Source of the DNA: Rhodopirellula sp. SM50
GTDB lineage: Bacteria; Planctomycetota; Planctomycetia; Pirellulales; Pirellulaceae
NCBI RefSeq assembly: GCF_002289565.1
Contig: NZ_NTFY01000019.1
Location: 34,398 to 98,397 of the forward strand
DNA length: 64,000 nt
Reading direction: 5' to 3'
The position numbers and the translations under genes were made by a program. Below the pieces are notes generated by a model. The model ran no database searches. It worked only from the letters and a program-made list of their open reading frames with translations, and was not told where the DNA came from. This document shows, piece after piece, positions 9,314 to 19,558 of this stretch; position 1 is the first letter of the stretch; the number at the start of each line of letters is the position of its first letter.

Positions 9314-11212
9314 GTGGCATCCGAGACCGAAGCCAAGCAGGCAACACCGACCTGGAAGTCGCTGGAAACGCTGATCGCGGTGTTTGCGATCGCGATGATC
9401 ACGCTGCATTTGGTCCTGCGTTTCGGCACCGGCAGCGCGCCCACCCTCGTCGCGCTCCCGCTGTTGGGTGTGCTGGTGTTTGGCGGCATCCCGCTGGTCT
9501 GGGATTTGCTGTTAAAGATGTTTCGGCGGGAATTCGGATCGGACCTGTTGGCAGGGATCTCGATCGTGACTTCGGTGCTGCTGGAAGAGTACTTGGCGGG
9601 ATCGCTTGTCGTGCTGATGCTTTCCGGTGGCGAAGCGTTGGAGGCTTATGCGGTGCGGAGCGCCTCGTCGGTGCTGCGCGCCCTCAGCCAACGCATGCCC
9701 TCGGTGGCGCACCGGAAACGGGGCGCGGTCGTCGAAGACATCGCGTTGGACGAGTTGGCGATCGATGACATCGTCGCCGTCTTTCCGCATGAGATCTGCC
9801 CGATCGACGGGACGGTGATCGAAGGGCACGGGGTGATGGATGAGTCATACCTGACCGGTGAACCCTACATGATGTCCAAGACGCCGGGCTCGACGGTGCT
9901 GTCCGGGGCGATCAACGGCGAATCGGCGCTGATCATCCGGGCCGAAAAGTTGGCGGTCGATTCGCGCTACGCCAAGATCATGGAGGTAATGGAGGCGTCC
10001 GAAACGCAAAAGCCCAAGATGCGTCGATTGGCCGACAAGTTGGGAGCCTGGTACACCCCACTGGCCGTCGCCATCGGATTGGCGGCCTGGATCGGAACCG
10101 GCAACCCGGTGCGGTTCTTGGCGGTGATGGTGGTCGCCACACCCTGCCCGCTCTTGATCGGCATTCCGGTTGCGATCATCGGTTCGATCTCGTTGGCCGC
10201 ACGCCGTGCGATCATCGTGCGCGACCCATCGTCACTGGAAATGGCCGACACCTGCCGAACGTTGATCTTTGACAAGACCGGGACGCTGACCTACGGCGAA
10301 CCGAAGTTGGTTCAGCGGATTTGTGCCGATGAAAGTCGCGATCAAGAAATCTTGAGCATCGTCGGCAGCTTGGAACGATTCTCAAAGCATCCGCTGGCCC
10401 AGGCCATTGTCGCCGCCGCCGGCGAGGCCAACCTCGCGCCGCAAAGCGTGTCGGAAATCAGCGAGCCGCCGGGCAAGGGGCTGCGCGGCATCGTGGGAGG
10501 GCGAAACATCGAAGTCACTAGCCGCAAAAAATTACTGACCCAGCAGCCCGAGTTGCGGACCCAGTTGCCACCGCAGGCGGGCGGACTGGAATGCGTGATA
10601 CTGGTCGAGGATGAGTATGCCGCGACCTATCAATTTCGTGACACCCCGCGACGCGACGGCGCGTCCTTCATCCAACATTTGGGACCCCGGCATTCTATCC
10701 GGCGGACCATGATGGTGTCCGGGGACCGCGAGTCGGAGGTCCGGTATTTGGCCGAACAAGTCGGCATTGAAGACGTGTATTTCAGCCAAAGTCCGGAACA
10801 GAAACTGGAGATCGTCAATGCCGAGACGGCCAAGGCGAATTCCATCTTTGTCGGCGACGGGATCAACGATGCGCCCGCCTTGATGGCGGCGACGGTGGGC
10901 ATCGCGTTCGGCCAAAACAGCGACGTCACGACCGAAGCGGCCGACGTCGTTGTGCTGGACAGCTCGCTGCAAAAGATCGACGAGTTCCTGCACATCAGCC
11001 GGCGGATGCGGCGAATCGCACTGCAGAGCGCGATCGGGGGCATGGCGCTGAGCATCGTGGGGATGATGTTGGCCGCCGCCGGATACCTGTCACCGGTCGC
11101 CGGCGCGATTTGCCAGGAAATCATCGATGTCGCCGCCGTTCTCAATGCCCTCCGGGTCGCGCTGCCGCCCGAATCGATGATCGATTTTGAAGCATCCCAG
11201 GGCGAGGGCTGA
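9314..11212 (+). CDS. P1B-type heavy-metal-transporting ATPase with TPC motif
   Basis: 632 residues from GTG 9314, preceded by AGGAT. The frame is open to 9227, but that extension looks non-coding. P-type hallmarks are clear: actuator loop LTGEP, phosphorylation site DKTGTLT with Asp near residue 320, HP dipeptide (SKHPLAQAI) in the nucleotide-binding domain and hinge [10 protein letters not shown]. The transmembrane metal-site motif is TPC (TPCPLLIG, near 276-278) rather than the CPC of copper or CPC/CPx of zinc/cadmium pumps. No N-terminal metal-binding domain is present. TPC is typical of the less-studied P1B-5-like branch, linked to nickel, iron or cobalt, so the metal is open. Six to eight membrane helices are expected. 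Confidence 0.88.
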   Translation: MASETEAKQATPTWKSLETLIAVFAIAMITLHLVLRFGTGSAPTLVALPLLGVLVFGGIPLVWDLLLKMFRREFGSDLLAGISIVTSVLLEEYLAGSLVVLMLSGGEALEAYAVRSASSVLRALSQRMPSVAHRKRGAVVEDIALDELAIDDIVAVFPHEICPIDGTVIEGHGVMDESYLTGEPYMMSKTPGSTVLSGAINGESALIIRAEKLAVDSRYAKIMEVMEASETQKPKMRRLADKLGAWYTPLAVAIGLAAWIGTGNPVRFLAVMVVATPCPLLIGIPVAIIGSISLAARRAIIVRDPSSLEMADTCRTLIFDKTGTLTYGEPKLVQRICADESRDQEILSIVGSLERFSKHPLAQAIVAAAGEANLAPQSVSEISEPPGKGLRGIVGGRNIEVTSRKKLLTQQPELRTQLPPQAGGLECVILVEDEYAATYQFRDTPRRDGASFIQHLGPRHSIRRTMMVSGDRESEVRYLAEQVGIEDVYFSQSPEQKLEIVNAETAKANSIFVGDGINDAPALMAATVGIAFGQNSDVTTEAADVVVLDSSLQKIDEFLHISRRMRRIALQSAIGGMALSIVGMMLAAAGYLSPVAGAICQEIIDVAAVLNALRVALPPESMIDFEASQGEG

Positions 11213-11469
11213 GATCGAATCCCACCGGCTGGCGGGTGGACACGGGCCTCACAAATCGACGGGGTTTTCGCAAATTGACAGGGGTTGTCAGCCTCCATAA
11301 ACTTGAAAAGCTTCTTCACCGAGAAGCTCTTTTCCGAGGATAGGCACGCTGATTCGTGCCGGCGATGTCGTGATCGCGCCCGACCGATCGGAAATGCTAT
11401 CAGCGAATCAATGCCCGTCGGTTTCGATTGCAAGCCCGACGACCGGTCGCCACCTCAAGCAAGCCCCCG
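11213..11469. other. Intergenic region before the LOV/CheBR kinase
   Basis: About 257 bases without a convincing gene. It holds the terminator-like hairpin at 11305-11334, and the promoter of the downstream sensor kinase should lie between that hairpin and 11470. Confidence 0.4.
11305..11334 (+). terminator. Probable intrinsic terminator of the metal ATPase gene
   Basis: GAAAAGCTTCT, loop TCACCG, then AGAAGCTCTTTTC forms a hairpin with one bulged base and a run of T inside the right arm. It lies about 90 bases after the ATPase stop, on the same strand. Confidence 0.4.
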
Positions 11470-14400
11470 ATGGATTCCAGCGAAGCGTCTCAAGATTTGG
11501 AGCTCCAAAGCAATCTCCCCCAATGCGCGGTCCCGATCGTGGGGCTGGGGGCATCGGCCGGAGGGTTGACCGCGCTGGAGACCTTGTTCGAGCAATTGCC
11601 GGTCGACACCGGTGCCGCCTTCGTGGTCGTCCAGCATTTGTCGCCGGACTACCGGAGCCACATGAGCGAATTGCTGGGCCGCCGCACCAAGATGGCCACG
11701 GTGCAATTGACCGATGCGGTTGAGCCCGAACCGAACACCGTGTACCTGTTGCCCCCGGCCAAACACGTCGTCCTGCACGACGGACAATTGCAACTTCGCG
11801 ACCGAGAAGGCGACGGCGAACTCAATCTGCCGATCGACAAATTCTTTCGCTCCTTGGCCGAACAGAACGACCGCAAAATTGCGGTGATGGTTCTTTCGGG
11901 CACCGGCAGCGACGGCAGCGAGGGAATCGTGGGTGTCAAACACGCCGGCGGGTTGGTGTTGTCACAAGACGAAGACAGCGCTCAATTCAACAGCATGCCG
12001 CTCAACGCGATCAAGACCGAAGCGGTGCACGTGGTCGCCCCGGTCGTTGAACTTGCCGAAGCCCTCGTGTCTTTCCTGGCCGGCGTTTCGATCGAAGATG
12101 TCATTTCGCATTGTTCGCCCTTCATCGAACGCAATGACCTGGAGTCGGTCTACCAGCGGTTGGAACAAGCCTGCGGCGTCGATTTCGAACAATACAAGAT
12201 CGGCACATTCACACGGCGTCTGTCGCGGCGGATGCTGCTGTCCAAAGTCGATCAATTGGACCGTTACATCCAACGACTCGACAGCGACCCGGCCGAGCTG
12301 TCGCGATTGGCCGATGACCTGATGATCGGGGTCACCCGCTTCTTTCGCGACCCAGACGGTTATCAACGGTTGGCCCATCGTTGCATCCGGCCGGCCGTCG
12401 CGGCGAAATCCAAAGGCGACGAATTTCGGACCTGGGTCGCCGGCTGTGCGACCGGTCAAGAAGCCTATAGCGTCGCGATGTTGATTCATCATGAATGCGA
12501 AAAGTCAGGCATCCCGCTGGGGATCAAGATCTTCGCCACCGACCTGCACCCCGATGCGATCCGGTTTGCCCAGCGAGGACATTTTCCCGCCGAATCGCTG
12601 ACGGAGATCCCGCCGGAGTTTCGCGAAAAGTACCTGGTGCGAGGAGCCGATGGGTTTGAAATCTGCAAAAACGTTCGCAATTCCATCGTGTTCGCGCGGC
12701 ACGATGTGCTGCAAGATGCGCCCTTCACCGGCATGGATTTGGTCACCTGTCGTAACCTGTTGATCTACCTGGTCGATGACGCTCAGCGACGCGTGCTGAA
12801 CATGTTCGCCCACGCGCTCAAGGCGCGCGGAGTGATGTGGCTGGGACCGAGCGAAACCCCCGGCGACTTGGTCGAAGACTTTTCGATCCTCGACAAACAT
12901 TGGCGGATCTTTCAAAAGGACCGTGACTCACGTCTACCGCTCGACCTGAAATTGCGGAAACGGTCGCTGCACAACGTCAACCTGTCGCGTCGTCGGCATT
13001 CGTCCCGCGCGCCCTCGTCCGCTCTAGTGGCGTCCTACGATCGCATTCTGGAACAATACGCACCGCCGGGGATCCTGGTCGACGACGACCTGCGACCGCT
13101 GCAGATTTTTGGCGACCTGTCGCGATGGGCCACCCCGCGACCGGGACGCTTGACCGGAACCGTCGATGACATCCTGGTCGAACCGCTGCGACTTCCCGTC
13201 GCCTTGGCAATCGAACGCATGAGGGTCGATCAATTGTCGGTGATCTCCGAGCGAGCGATGGTCCAAAGCGATCCCATCGACATCCGGATCAGTGCGTTTC
13301 ACCACCCCACCCAATCCGAAACCCATTACCTGATCAACTTTGGCAGCGGCGTCACACTCGACGCGCAGCCTGCTTCCGCGGCTGCCTCGACTGCGCTAGC
13401 CTCCTCTGGAGTTGCTTCGACTGGCAATCCGAATCACCGACCGCTTGCCGCTCCGGTCCCCTCGCAAACAGACACATCATCGCTTCCGGCGGATTCAAAG
13501 CCCGCAGCGGATTCAACGTCCCCGGATGCGGCGTCCCCGGATGCGGCGTCCATGGCGCTCAACGCCGAGCGGATTCGTATGCTGGAGATGGAACTGGAAT
13601 TCACCCGTGAGAACCTGCAAGCGACGATCGAAGAGGTCGAAACGACGAATGAAGAGCTGCAGTCCAGCAACGAGGAGTTGACCAGCAGCAACGAGGAATT
13701 ACAGAGCACCAACGAAGAACTGCACAGCGTCAACGAAGAGCTGCATACCACCAACGCCGAAAGCAGTCGACGCTTGCAACTGTTGACTGAAACCACGCGT
13801 GACCTGGAAACGGTCATGTTGGAAAGCGACGTGGGCATTGTCCTGGTCGACAATGACTTGAACATTCGCCGCGTTACACCGGCGGCTGCCGATATCTTGT
13901 TGATCCGCCGCAAGGATGCCGAGGGCGAACGACTGACCGATTACGCCCACGCCTTGGAGGATGTCGATCTGATTGAATTGGTGCAGCAGGTCAGTCGCGA
14001 ACACAAAACGATCGAGCTCGAAACCGTCGACCGACGCGACGATCCGATTCTGTTGCGGGTTTCACCCTACCGCGAACGCAGCGGCGTGGTGATGACGATG
14101 ACGAATCTGCGGACCGTCAAGGAAACCGCCGACAAGCTTCGCAAACTGACCTCGATCATTCAGGACAGCACCGATGCGATTATCGGTGTCGAACTCAATT
14201 CGCGGGTCACCAGTTGGAATCGCGGCGCGACACGCTTGTTCGGCTACGAATTGGATGACTCACGCAACGTCGAACTCTGCGACGCCTTGCCGACGGAGAT
14301 CTGCGAGGTTTGCGAGACGCTGATCCGTGAGCTGGTCCGCCACGGCGATGTCGCGGCGAAAGAAATTTCCACCAAAATCTCGGACAAACAAGTTTTCTTG

Positions 14401-16785
14401 CAGATCCGCGTCACGCCGGTTCTGGATGAATATGAACGCGTCTCTTCGGCGGCGATCACGCTGTACGACGTTACGGCGATGCAACAAGCCAAAGAGCAGT
14501 TGCGTTTGCGGACGCGGGCCATCGATGCGGCCAGCAACGGCATTCTGGTCGTTGACGCACAGAAGGACGATATGCCGATCGTCTACGCCAATCAGGGGTT
14601 CGGGCATCTGACCGGGTTTGACCCCCAGGAAGTCGTCGGTCGCAATTGCCGGTTCTTGCAAGGCCCCAATACGGACCCGGCCAATATCCAGAAGATCCGC
14701 GACGCGATCGCAAATCAGGAAAGCTGCCGCGTCACATTATTGAATTATCGACGCGACAACACGCAGTTTTATAACGAATTGGTGATCACGCCGATCTTCG
14801 ATGACAACGGCCAATTGACGCACTACGTCGGTGTGCAAAGCGACGTGACCGACATGGTCGAAGCGAGTAAGTCACTGAAACAGAGCGAGCTTGAGTATCG
14901 CAGTACCTTCGAAAACGCCGCCATCGGAATCGCCCACGTCGGAATGGAGGGGCAATGGCTGAGGGTCAACGAAAAGCTTGCCCAAATCTTCGGTTACAGT
15001 CGAGATGAACTGAAAACGATGACGTTTCAGGATCTGACGCATCCCGAGGATTTGGACAAAGACCTGTTGCTGTTCATGCAGATGAAACGCGGTGAGATTC
15101 CCGGATACGCGATCGAAAAACGTTACATTCACCACGACGGTCACACGATCTGGGCACAATTGACCACTTCGATTCGTCGCGACGTCGACGAAGCCGTCGA
15201 ATGTTGCATCTCGCTCATCGAGGATATCACCGATCGAAAACTGACCGAACAAAAGCTGGCTGCGTCGCGGGCGATCATCACCGAAGTGGTCGAGAAGAGC
15301 CAAGACCCGTTCATCAGTTTCGACGAAAAGGGTGTGATCCAGGTTGCCAATCAGGCCGCATTGGACTTCGCCGGGCGGTCATCGGGCATGCGCGATTGCA
15401 GTTTCACCACCCTGTTCGGCGACCAGGCCGATCCGCCGCTGTTGGCTGCCATCGAACGCGTCCGTCAATCACAACGCGCCGAAACGACTGAATATTATTC
15501 GCGGCGGTTGAATCGCTGGTATGACGCCCGAGTGTTCCCGGTCGAAAACGGCGCAGCGGTTTACATGACCGATGTGACCGGTCGAAAAGAAACCGAATCC
15601 TATCTCGAAGCCGCCCGCATCGCGGCCGAGGAAGCGAGTCAGGCCAAAAGCCAGTTCTTGACCAACATGAGTCACGAAATCCGCTCGCCGATGTCCGCCA
15701 TCCTGGGCTTTGCCGATCTGTCGCTGCGTGACATACGCGAGGGCAACGACGTCGATCCGGATAACCTGGAAACCGTGATCCGCAACGGCCGCTTCCTGCT
15801 GCGGATCATCAACGACATCTTGGATCTTTCCAAGGTCGAAGCCGGCAAGCTGGAAGTCCGCCGGTCGCGATTCAAATTGCTCCCCATGTTGGCCGACATC
15901 AACGAATTGATGCGTCACCGCAGCGCATCCTCGGGGGTCCCGCTGGCGATCGAGTTTGACGGCGCCATTCCCAGTCGGCTGCGCAGTGATCGCTCACGCG
16001 TGGAACAGATCCTGGTCAATCTGATCGGCAACGCGCTGAAATTCACGCCCGAAGGCAGCGTGCGGGTTGTCGTTTCCATGGACACCCAGGACCCGAACGT
16101 CATCGAATTCCGCGTGGTCGACACCGGCATCGGTATTTCCGAAAGCAATCTCGAACGGTTGTTCCAAACCTTTAGCCAGGTCCATGATCGCAAGATTGTC
16201 GGCGTCGAAGGCACCGGGCTGGGATTGGTGATCAGCAAACGGCTGGCGAACTTGCTCGGGGGCGACATCACGGCGACCAGCGTCGAAGGCGAGGGCAGCG
16301 AGTTCGTGTTGCGGTTACCGGTGGAGGCGTCGACCGAGATGATCGAACCGACGGCGGAGGATTTGAAGCCACGTCGGACCAACATCAACAACCTGCCGCG
16401 CATCACGGCCCGGGTCCTGGTCGCCGATGATGCCCGAGACGTCCGACTGGTGACGACCCGGTTGCTGACGCGCGCCGGGGCCGATGTCGTCGAAGTCGTC
16501 AACGGCGCCGAAGCAGTCAAAGCCGTCCGCCAGGCCGAAGCGGAAAACAAACCGTTCGCCTGCGTGCTGATGGACATGCAAATGCCCGAGCTCGATGGCC
16601 GCGAAGCAACGCAACAGATTCGTGACCAAGGCTACACCGTGCCCGTGATCGCGCTGACCGCCGGAGCAACCAGCGATGAAATCAATGATGCCCTCGCGGC
16701 CGGATGCAGCGAATTTATGGCCAAACCCGTCGACGCCGCCGGCCTGATCCGCCGCGTCGCAGCGCTGACCAACGCAATGGCGTGA
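11470..16785 (+). CDS. CheB-CheR-PAS-LOV hybrid histidine kinase with receiver domain
   Basis: 1771 residues from ATG 11470; a TTG at 11428 is less likely. Order of domains: CheB methylesterase (about 15-200) with Ser29 in GASAGG, His56 in VQHLSP and Asp148 in GTGSDG; CheR methyltransferase (about 210-490) with SAM motif CATGQEAYSVAML; a long coiled coil near 700-780 built of TNEELQSSNEEL-type heptads; several PAS domains; one LOV-type PAS with GRNCRFLQG (Cys1060) and the NYRRDNTQF / GVQSDVTD flavin contacts; HisKA with His1402 in NMSHEIRSPM; HATPase; and a C-terminal receiver with Asp1702 in LMDMQMPE. No membrane helix is evident. It probably senses blue light through flavin and signals by phosphorelay. 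No chemotaxis receptors lie nearby. Confidence 0.92.
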   Translation: MDSSEASQDLELQSNLPQCAVPIVGLGASAGGLTALETLFEQLPVDTGAAFVVVQHLSPDYRSHMSELLGRRTKMATVQLTDAVEPEPNTVYLLPPAKHVVLHDGQLQLRDREGDGELNLPIDKFFRSLAEQNDRKIAVMVLSGTGSDGSEGIVGVKHAGGLVLSQDEDSAQFNSMPLNAIKTEAVHVVAPVVELAEALVSFLAGVSIEDVISHCSPFIERNDLESVYQRLEQACGVDFEQYKIGTFTRRLSRRMLLSKVDQLDRYIQRLDSDPAELSRLADDLMIGVTRFFRDPDGYQRLAHRCIRPAVAAKSKGDEFRTWVAGCATGQEAYSVAMLIHHECEKSGIPLGIKIFATDLHPDAIRFAQRGHFPAESLTEIPPEFREKYLVRGADGFEICKNVRNSIVFARHDVLQDAPFTGMDLVTCRNLLIYLVDDAQRRVLNMFAHALKARGVMWLGPSETPGDLVEDFSILDKHWRIFQKDRDSRLPLDLKLRKRSLHNVNLSRRRHSSRAPSSALVASYDRILEQYAPPGILVDDDLRPLQIFGDLSRWATPRPGRLTGTVDDILVEPLRLPVALAIERMRVDQLSVISERAMVQSDPIDIRISAFHHPTQSETHYLINFGSGVTLDAQPASAAASTALASSGVASTGNPNHRPLAAPVPSQTDTSSLPADSKPAADSTSPDAASPDAASMALNAERIRMLEMELEFTRENLQATIEEVETTNEELQSSNEELTSSNEELQSTNEELHSVNEELHTTNAESSRRLQLLTETTRDLETVMLESDVGIVLVDNDLNIRRVTPAAADILLIRRKDAEGERLTDYAHALEDVDLIELVQQVSREHKTIELETVDRRDDPILLRVSPYRERSGVVMTMTNLRTVKETADKLRKLTSIIQDSTDAIIGVELNSRVTSWNRGATRLFGYELDDSRNVELCDALPTEICEVCETLIRELVRHGDVAAKEISTKISDKQVFLQIRVTPVLDEYERVSSAAITLYDVTAMQQAKEQLRLRTRAIDAASNGILVVDAQKDDMPIVYANQGFGHLTGFDPQEVVGRNCRFLQGPNTDPANIQKIRDAIANQESCRVTLLNYRRDNTQFYNELVITPIFDDNGQLTHYVGVQSDVTDMVEASKSLKQSELEYRSTFENAAIGIAHVGMEGQWLRVNEKLAQIFGYSRDELKTMTFQDLTHPEDLDKDLLLFMQMKRGEIPGYAIEKRYIHHDGHTIWAQLTTSIRRDVDEAVECCISLIEDITDRKLTEQKLAASRAIITEVVEKSQDPFISFDEKGVIQVANQAALDFAGRSSGMRDCSFTTLFGDQADPPLLAAIERVRQSQRAETTEYYSRRLNRWYDARVFPVENGAAVYMTDVTGRKETESYLEAARIAAEEASQAKSQFLTNMSHEIRSPMSAILGFADLSLRDIREGNDVDPDNLETVIRNGRFLLRIINDILDLSKVEAGKLEVRRSRFKLLPMLADINELMRHRSASSGVPLAIEFDGAIPSRLRSDRSRVEQILVNLIGNALKFTPEGSVRVVVSMDTQDPNVIEFRVVDTGIGISESNLERLFQTFSQVHDRKIVGVEGTGLGLVISKRLANLLGGDITATSVEGEGSEFVLRLPVEASTEMIEPTAEDLKPRRTNINNLPRITARVLVADDARDVRLVTTRLLTRAGADVVEVVNGAEAVKAVRQAEAENKPFACVLMDMQMPELDGREATQQIRDQGYTVPVIALTAGATSDEINDALAAGCSEFMAKPVDAAGLIRRVAALTNAMA

Positions 16786-16959
16786 GGGGAAACCCGCCGC
16801 ATTGATCCAAGCAACCGCTGCAATTCCTTCCTGCCTAAATTCGCCGTTGCCCGCCCATTTCACGTTCTAGACTTTCCCGTCGCTGTGCCACCGATCCAGG
16901 TGCAAAGATTGTCGCGCAGCGGGAAAACATCTAACAACACCTGTCTCGGACGTGGGCAC

Positions 16960-17934
16960 ATGACCAACACAAATCAACGATACCGTTTGCTGACCCGAAG
17001 TGACTTTGACGGACTCGTCTGCGCGTTGCTGCTGAAAGAACTCGACATCCTTGGCGAAATCAAATTCGTTCATCCCAAGGACATGCAAGACGGCGAAATC
17101 GAGGTGACGGAAAATGATATTCTGACCAACCTGCCTTACGTGCCGGGTTGCCACCTCTGTTTCGATCACCACAGCAGTGAAGAGATCCGTAACGAAGGCC
17201 AACAAACCGACAACTACGTGTTGTCGACCAGCGCCGATTCCGCCGCACGCGTCGTCTACGACTACTTCGGCGGCCGCGAGCGGTTCCCGAAAATCAGCGT
17301 TGCGATGATGGAAGCGGTCGACAAAGCCGACGCGGCAAAGTTCTCCGCCGACGAAATCCAGGACCCGCAAGGCTGGGCATTGCTTTCGTTCCTGATGGAT
17401 GCACGCACCGGTCTGGGACGTTTCCGCAGCTTCCGCGTGTCCAACTATCAACTGATGATGGACCTGATCGACTGCTGCCGCGATCTGGATATCGAAGACA
17501 TCCTGCTGTTGCCCGATGTCCGCGAACGGGTCGAACTGTACGAGGAACATCGTGAGCTTGCCCAAGAACAACTCAAACGCTGCGCCACCGTCCATGACAA
17601 CCTGGTCGTGTTGGATTTGCGCGATGAAGAAACGATCTACGCGACCAACCGGTTCGTGATCTATTCGGTGTTCCCACAATGCAATATTTCGATCCACGTG
17701 CTGTGGGGCAAACAGCAACAGAACACCGTGTTCACGATCGGCAAATCGATCCTGGACCGATCGTGCCGCACCGATGTCGGTGAACTCTGTTACCAAAACG
17801 GCGGCGGCGGTCATGAAGCCGCGGGCACATGCCAGGTCGAACACGAAGCGGCCGAGCGGGTGTTGCAAGAGTTGATCACACGCATCAATGCCGACCACCA
17901 CGCCGCCGCTGGCACCACGCCGCTGGAAGTCTAA
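16960..17934 (+). CDS. DHH/DHHA1-family phosphoesterase
   Basis: 324 residues from ATG 16960 (an upstream start at 16885 adds an uncharacteristic basic leader). Motif SDFDGL at 14-19 gives the first metal-binding aspartates, DHH sits at 69-71 (CFDHHSS), and the C-terminal DHHA1 signature GGGGHEAAGTCQV is present. These fit the DHH superfamily (exopolyphosphatase, nanoRNase, c-di-AMP phosphodiesterase and relatives). The family is cytoplasmic and Mn-dependent. Substrate cannot be chosen from motifs alone; the compact length argues against RecJ. It is a single gene: the upstream kinase ends 174 bases away and an ankyrin gene converges on it. Confidence 0.85.
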   Translation: MTNTNQRYRLLTRSDFDGLVCALLLKELDILGEIKFVHPKDMQDGEIEVTENDILTNLPYVPGCHLCFDHHSSEEIRNEGQQTDNYVLSTSADSAARVVYDYFGGRERFPKISVAMMEAVDKADAAKFSADEIQDPQGWALLSFLMDARTGLGRFRSFRVSNYQLMMDLIDCCRDLDIEDILLLPDVRERVELYEEHRELAQEQLKRCATVHDNLVVLDLRDEETIYATNRFVIYSVFPQCNISIHVLWGKQQQNTVFTIGKSILDRSCRTDVGELCYQNGGGGHEAAGTCQVEHEAAERVLQELITRINADHHAAAGTTPLEV

Positions 17935-18093
17935 CGACGTCCAACGCAGTCCAGATAGGCGGCTCACGCCGGCGGCAGACACTGTGTCTGCCCTTCGGGC
18001 ATCACCAAAGCCCCACGTTCGCTACGAGCGTCGCTCCGTTCTAACCGTCCGCTTCGGAAGTCTCCGGCAGGCAGTTATTGTTCTGCACCTTCT

Positions 18094-18645
18094 TCAGGTT
18101 GAGGTGTTCGAAGCCAGCGCTCCGTGTTGCCGCAGGACCCTTGTGACGGCATCGTTTTCGTTGTCGATCGCTTCATCCAGCGGGGTTCGGTGCCCATGGG
18201 TCCGTCGGTTGATGTCCGCACCATTGCGGATCAATATTTCAGCCGTTCTTTCATACGCGTCCGGATCACCTTTGCCTTGGGTTGACCCACCCATCGCGAC
18301 CGCGTGAAGTGCTGTTGTTCCGACAATGGCATCTTGATTGACGTCCGCACCGAGATTGAGCAAAAGTTCGACGGCTTCGGCGCTTCCAGCGTCAGCGCCC
18401 CATGAGAGAGGAGTCAGCCACCAATCACTCGCCGAATCGTTCACCTTTGCACCTAGTTCGATGAGACGTTGGCAGACTTCGGTGGCATTCCGATGCGCGG
18501 CCCAGTGAAGGGGTGAAGCGCCGTGAAGTTGCCCCGATCGCCCAGAGTGTTCCGTGGCCAACCCCGGAGACGCATTGAGCATTTCCAACGCTTCCGTATT
18601 GCGGTGGGCGCGGATCAGTTCGATAAACGTGTCGACATCTGGCAT
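18094..18645 (-). CDS. Ankyrin-repeat protein
   Basis: 183 residues from ATG 18645; a TTG at 18717 would extend it by 24 residues. About four ankyrin units are visible: GASPLHWAAHRNATEVCQRL, then TPLSWGADAGSAEAVELLLN, TALHAVAMGG with a linker, and TPLDEAIDNENDAVTRVLRQ. No signal peptide or membrane helix, so a cytoplasmic protein-binding role is likely. Partner unknown. The upstream side (18646-18958) carries repeats rather than a gene, and the ECF sigma gene diverges from it. Confidence 0.8.
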   Translation of the reverse strand: MPDVDTFIELIRAHRNTEALEMLNASPGLATEHSGRSGQLHGASPLHWAAHRNATEVCQRLIELGAKVNDSASDWWLTPLSWGADAGSAEAVELLLNLGADVNQDAIVGTTALHAVAMGGSTQGKGDPDAYERTAEILIRNGADINRRTHGHRTPLDEAIDNENDAVTRVLRQHGALASNTST

Positions 18646-18770
18646 GGTCTTGTCGGATGCTTCCAAGGTGCGATGTTCATGTGGATGCAGTGTCGCTTGG
18701 TAGCCGGTCTTAGCCAATTCATCTCACAAGTAATCTGCGCACGCCGTCCCCTCGCCCCGCTCGGCCCTCC

Positions 18771-18890
18771 CGCACACGAGAGGGGGACTGCTTAATGTAG
18801 TGCGTCTGCCCCTCGCTTCGCGCGACCTCCCCTGCCAGGAGGGTGGCTTTTAAGCTGCACGACCTGCACATGGGAGGGTGACTGTTTATC
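18771..18890. repeat. Degenerate CCTGCCAGGAGGGT repeats in intergenic region
   Basis: CTCCCCTGCCAGGAGGGTGG and, 37 bases on, CATGGGAGGGTGACTG belong to the same family as 783-829, 32336-32681 and 37393-37442. A shared CTGCACGACCTGCACATG text resembles CTGCACGACCTCTGTG at 37495-37510. The region 18646-18958 has no other gene-like content that I can see. Confidence 0.5.
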
Positions 18891-18958
18891 TTGGTGTGTG
18901 GCTGAAATGTTTCCGAACTGGGGTAACCTGCCCCGTTCTGCTGCCATAGATCCATGTA

Positions 18959-19558
18959 ATGGCAATTGATCCCCCCTTCGACGATTTGCAGACCGAATCT
19001 GCGTTACGGCGTGTTTGTCACGGTGAAACGGCAGCATTTGAGGGCGTGGTGCGCCGCTTTGAACGGCCGCTGCGGGCCTGGCTGGCCGCCCACGCGCCGC
19101 CGGGTGTGGACGTCGACGAGCTGGCGCAACGCAGTTTTGTGGCCGCGTTCACGCGGCTGAAGGAGTATCAACCGGGGACGGATTTCGCCGCCTGGCTGTT
19201 CACGATCGCGCGATTCCAACTCCGCACCGAGACGACTCGGCTGCGGCGGATCGCCGACTATCACGCCCGTTACGGTCCCGATCTGTTGCAACGCGAGCTG
19301 GATCGGCGCTGCGACGAGACGCCGGAGATGTGGACGACGCGACTGGAGAGTTTGCAAATGTGTTTGGATTCGCTCGGCGAGTCGCTGCGCCAGTTTGTTT
19401 CTTGGCGCTACGACGAAGAGATTCCGTTGGAAGAAATGGCCGCCCGCTGTGATCGTTCCGTCCCCGCCGTCAAGAAACAACTTTGGAAGGTCCGGCAGAA
19501 GCTGCAGCAATGCATTGAAACGCGTATGGCGACAGCGAACGGAGGTGCCGCGCAATGA
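18959..19558 (+). CDS. ECF-type RNA polymerase sigma factor
   Basis: 199 residues from ATG 18959. Region 2 is visible as LRAWLAAHAPPGVDVDELAQRSFVAAF followed by FAAWLFTIARFQLR, and region 4 near the end as QFVSWRYDEEIPLEEMAARCDRSVPAVKKQLWKVRQKL, a helix-turn-helix. It fits the planctomycete/verrucomicrobial sigma family found next to FecR genes. The stop overlaps the start of the FecR-like gene by ATGA, so the two are translationally coupled. The likely role is autoregulated expression of the downstream five genes in response to a signal received by the FecR-like partner. Confidence 0.88.
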   Translation: MAIDPPFDDLQTESALRRVCHGETAAFEGVVRRFERPLRAWLAAHAPPGVDVDELAQRSFVAAFTRLKEYQPGTDFAAWLFTIARFQLRTETTRLRRIADYHARYGPDLLQRELDRRCDETPEMWTTRLESLQMCLDSLGESLRQFVSWRYDEEIPLEEMAARCDRSVPAVKKQLWKVRQKLQQCIETRMATANGGAAQ

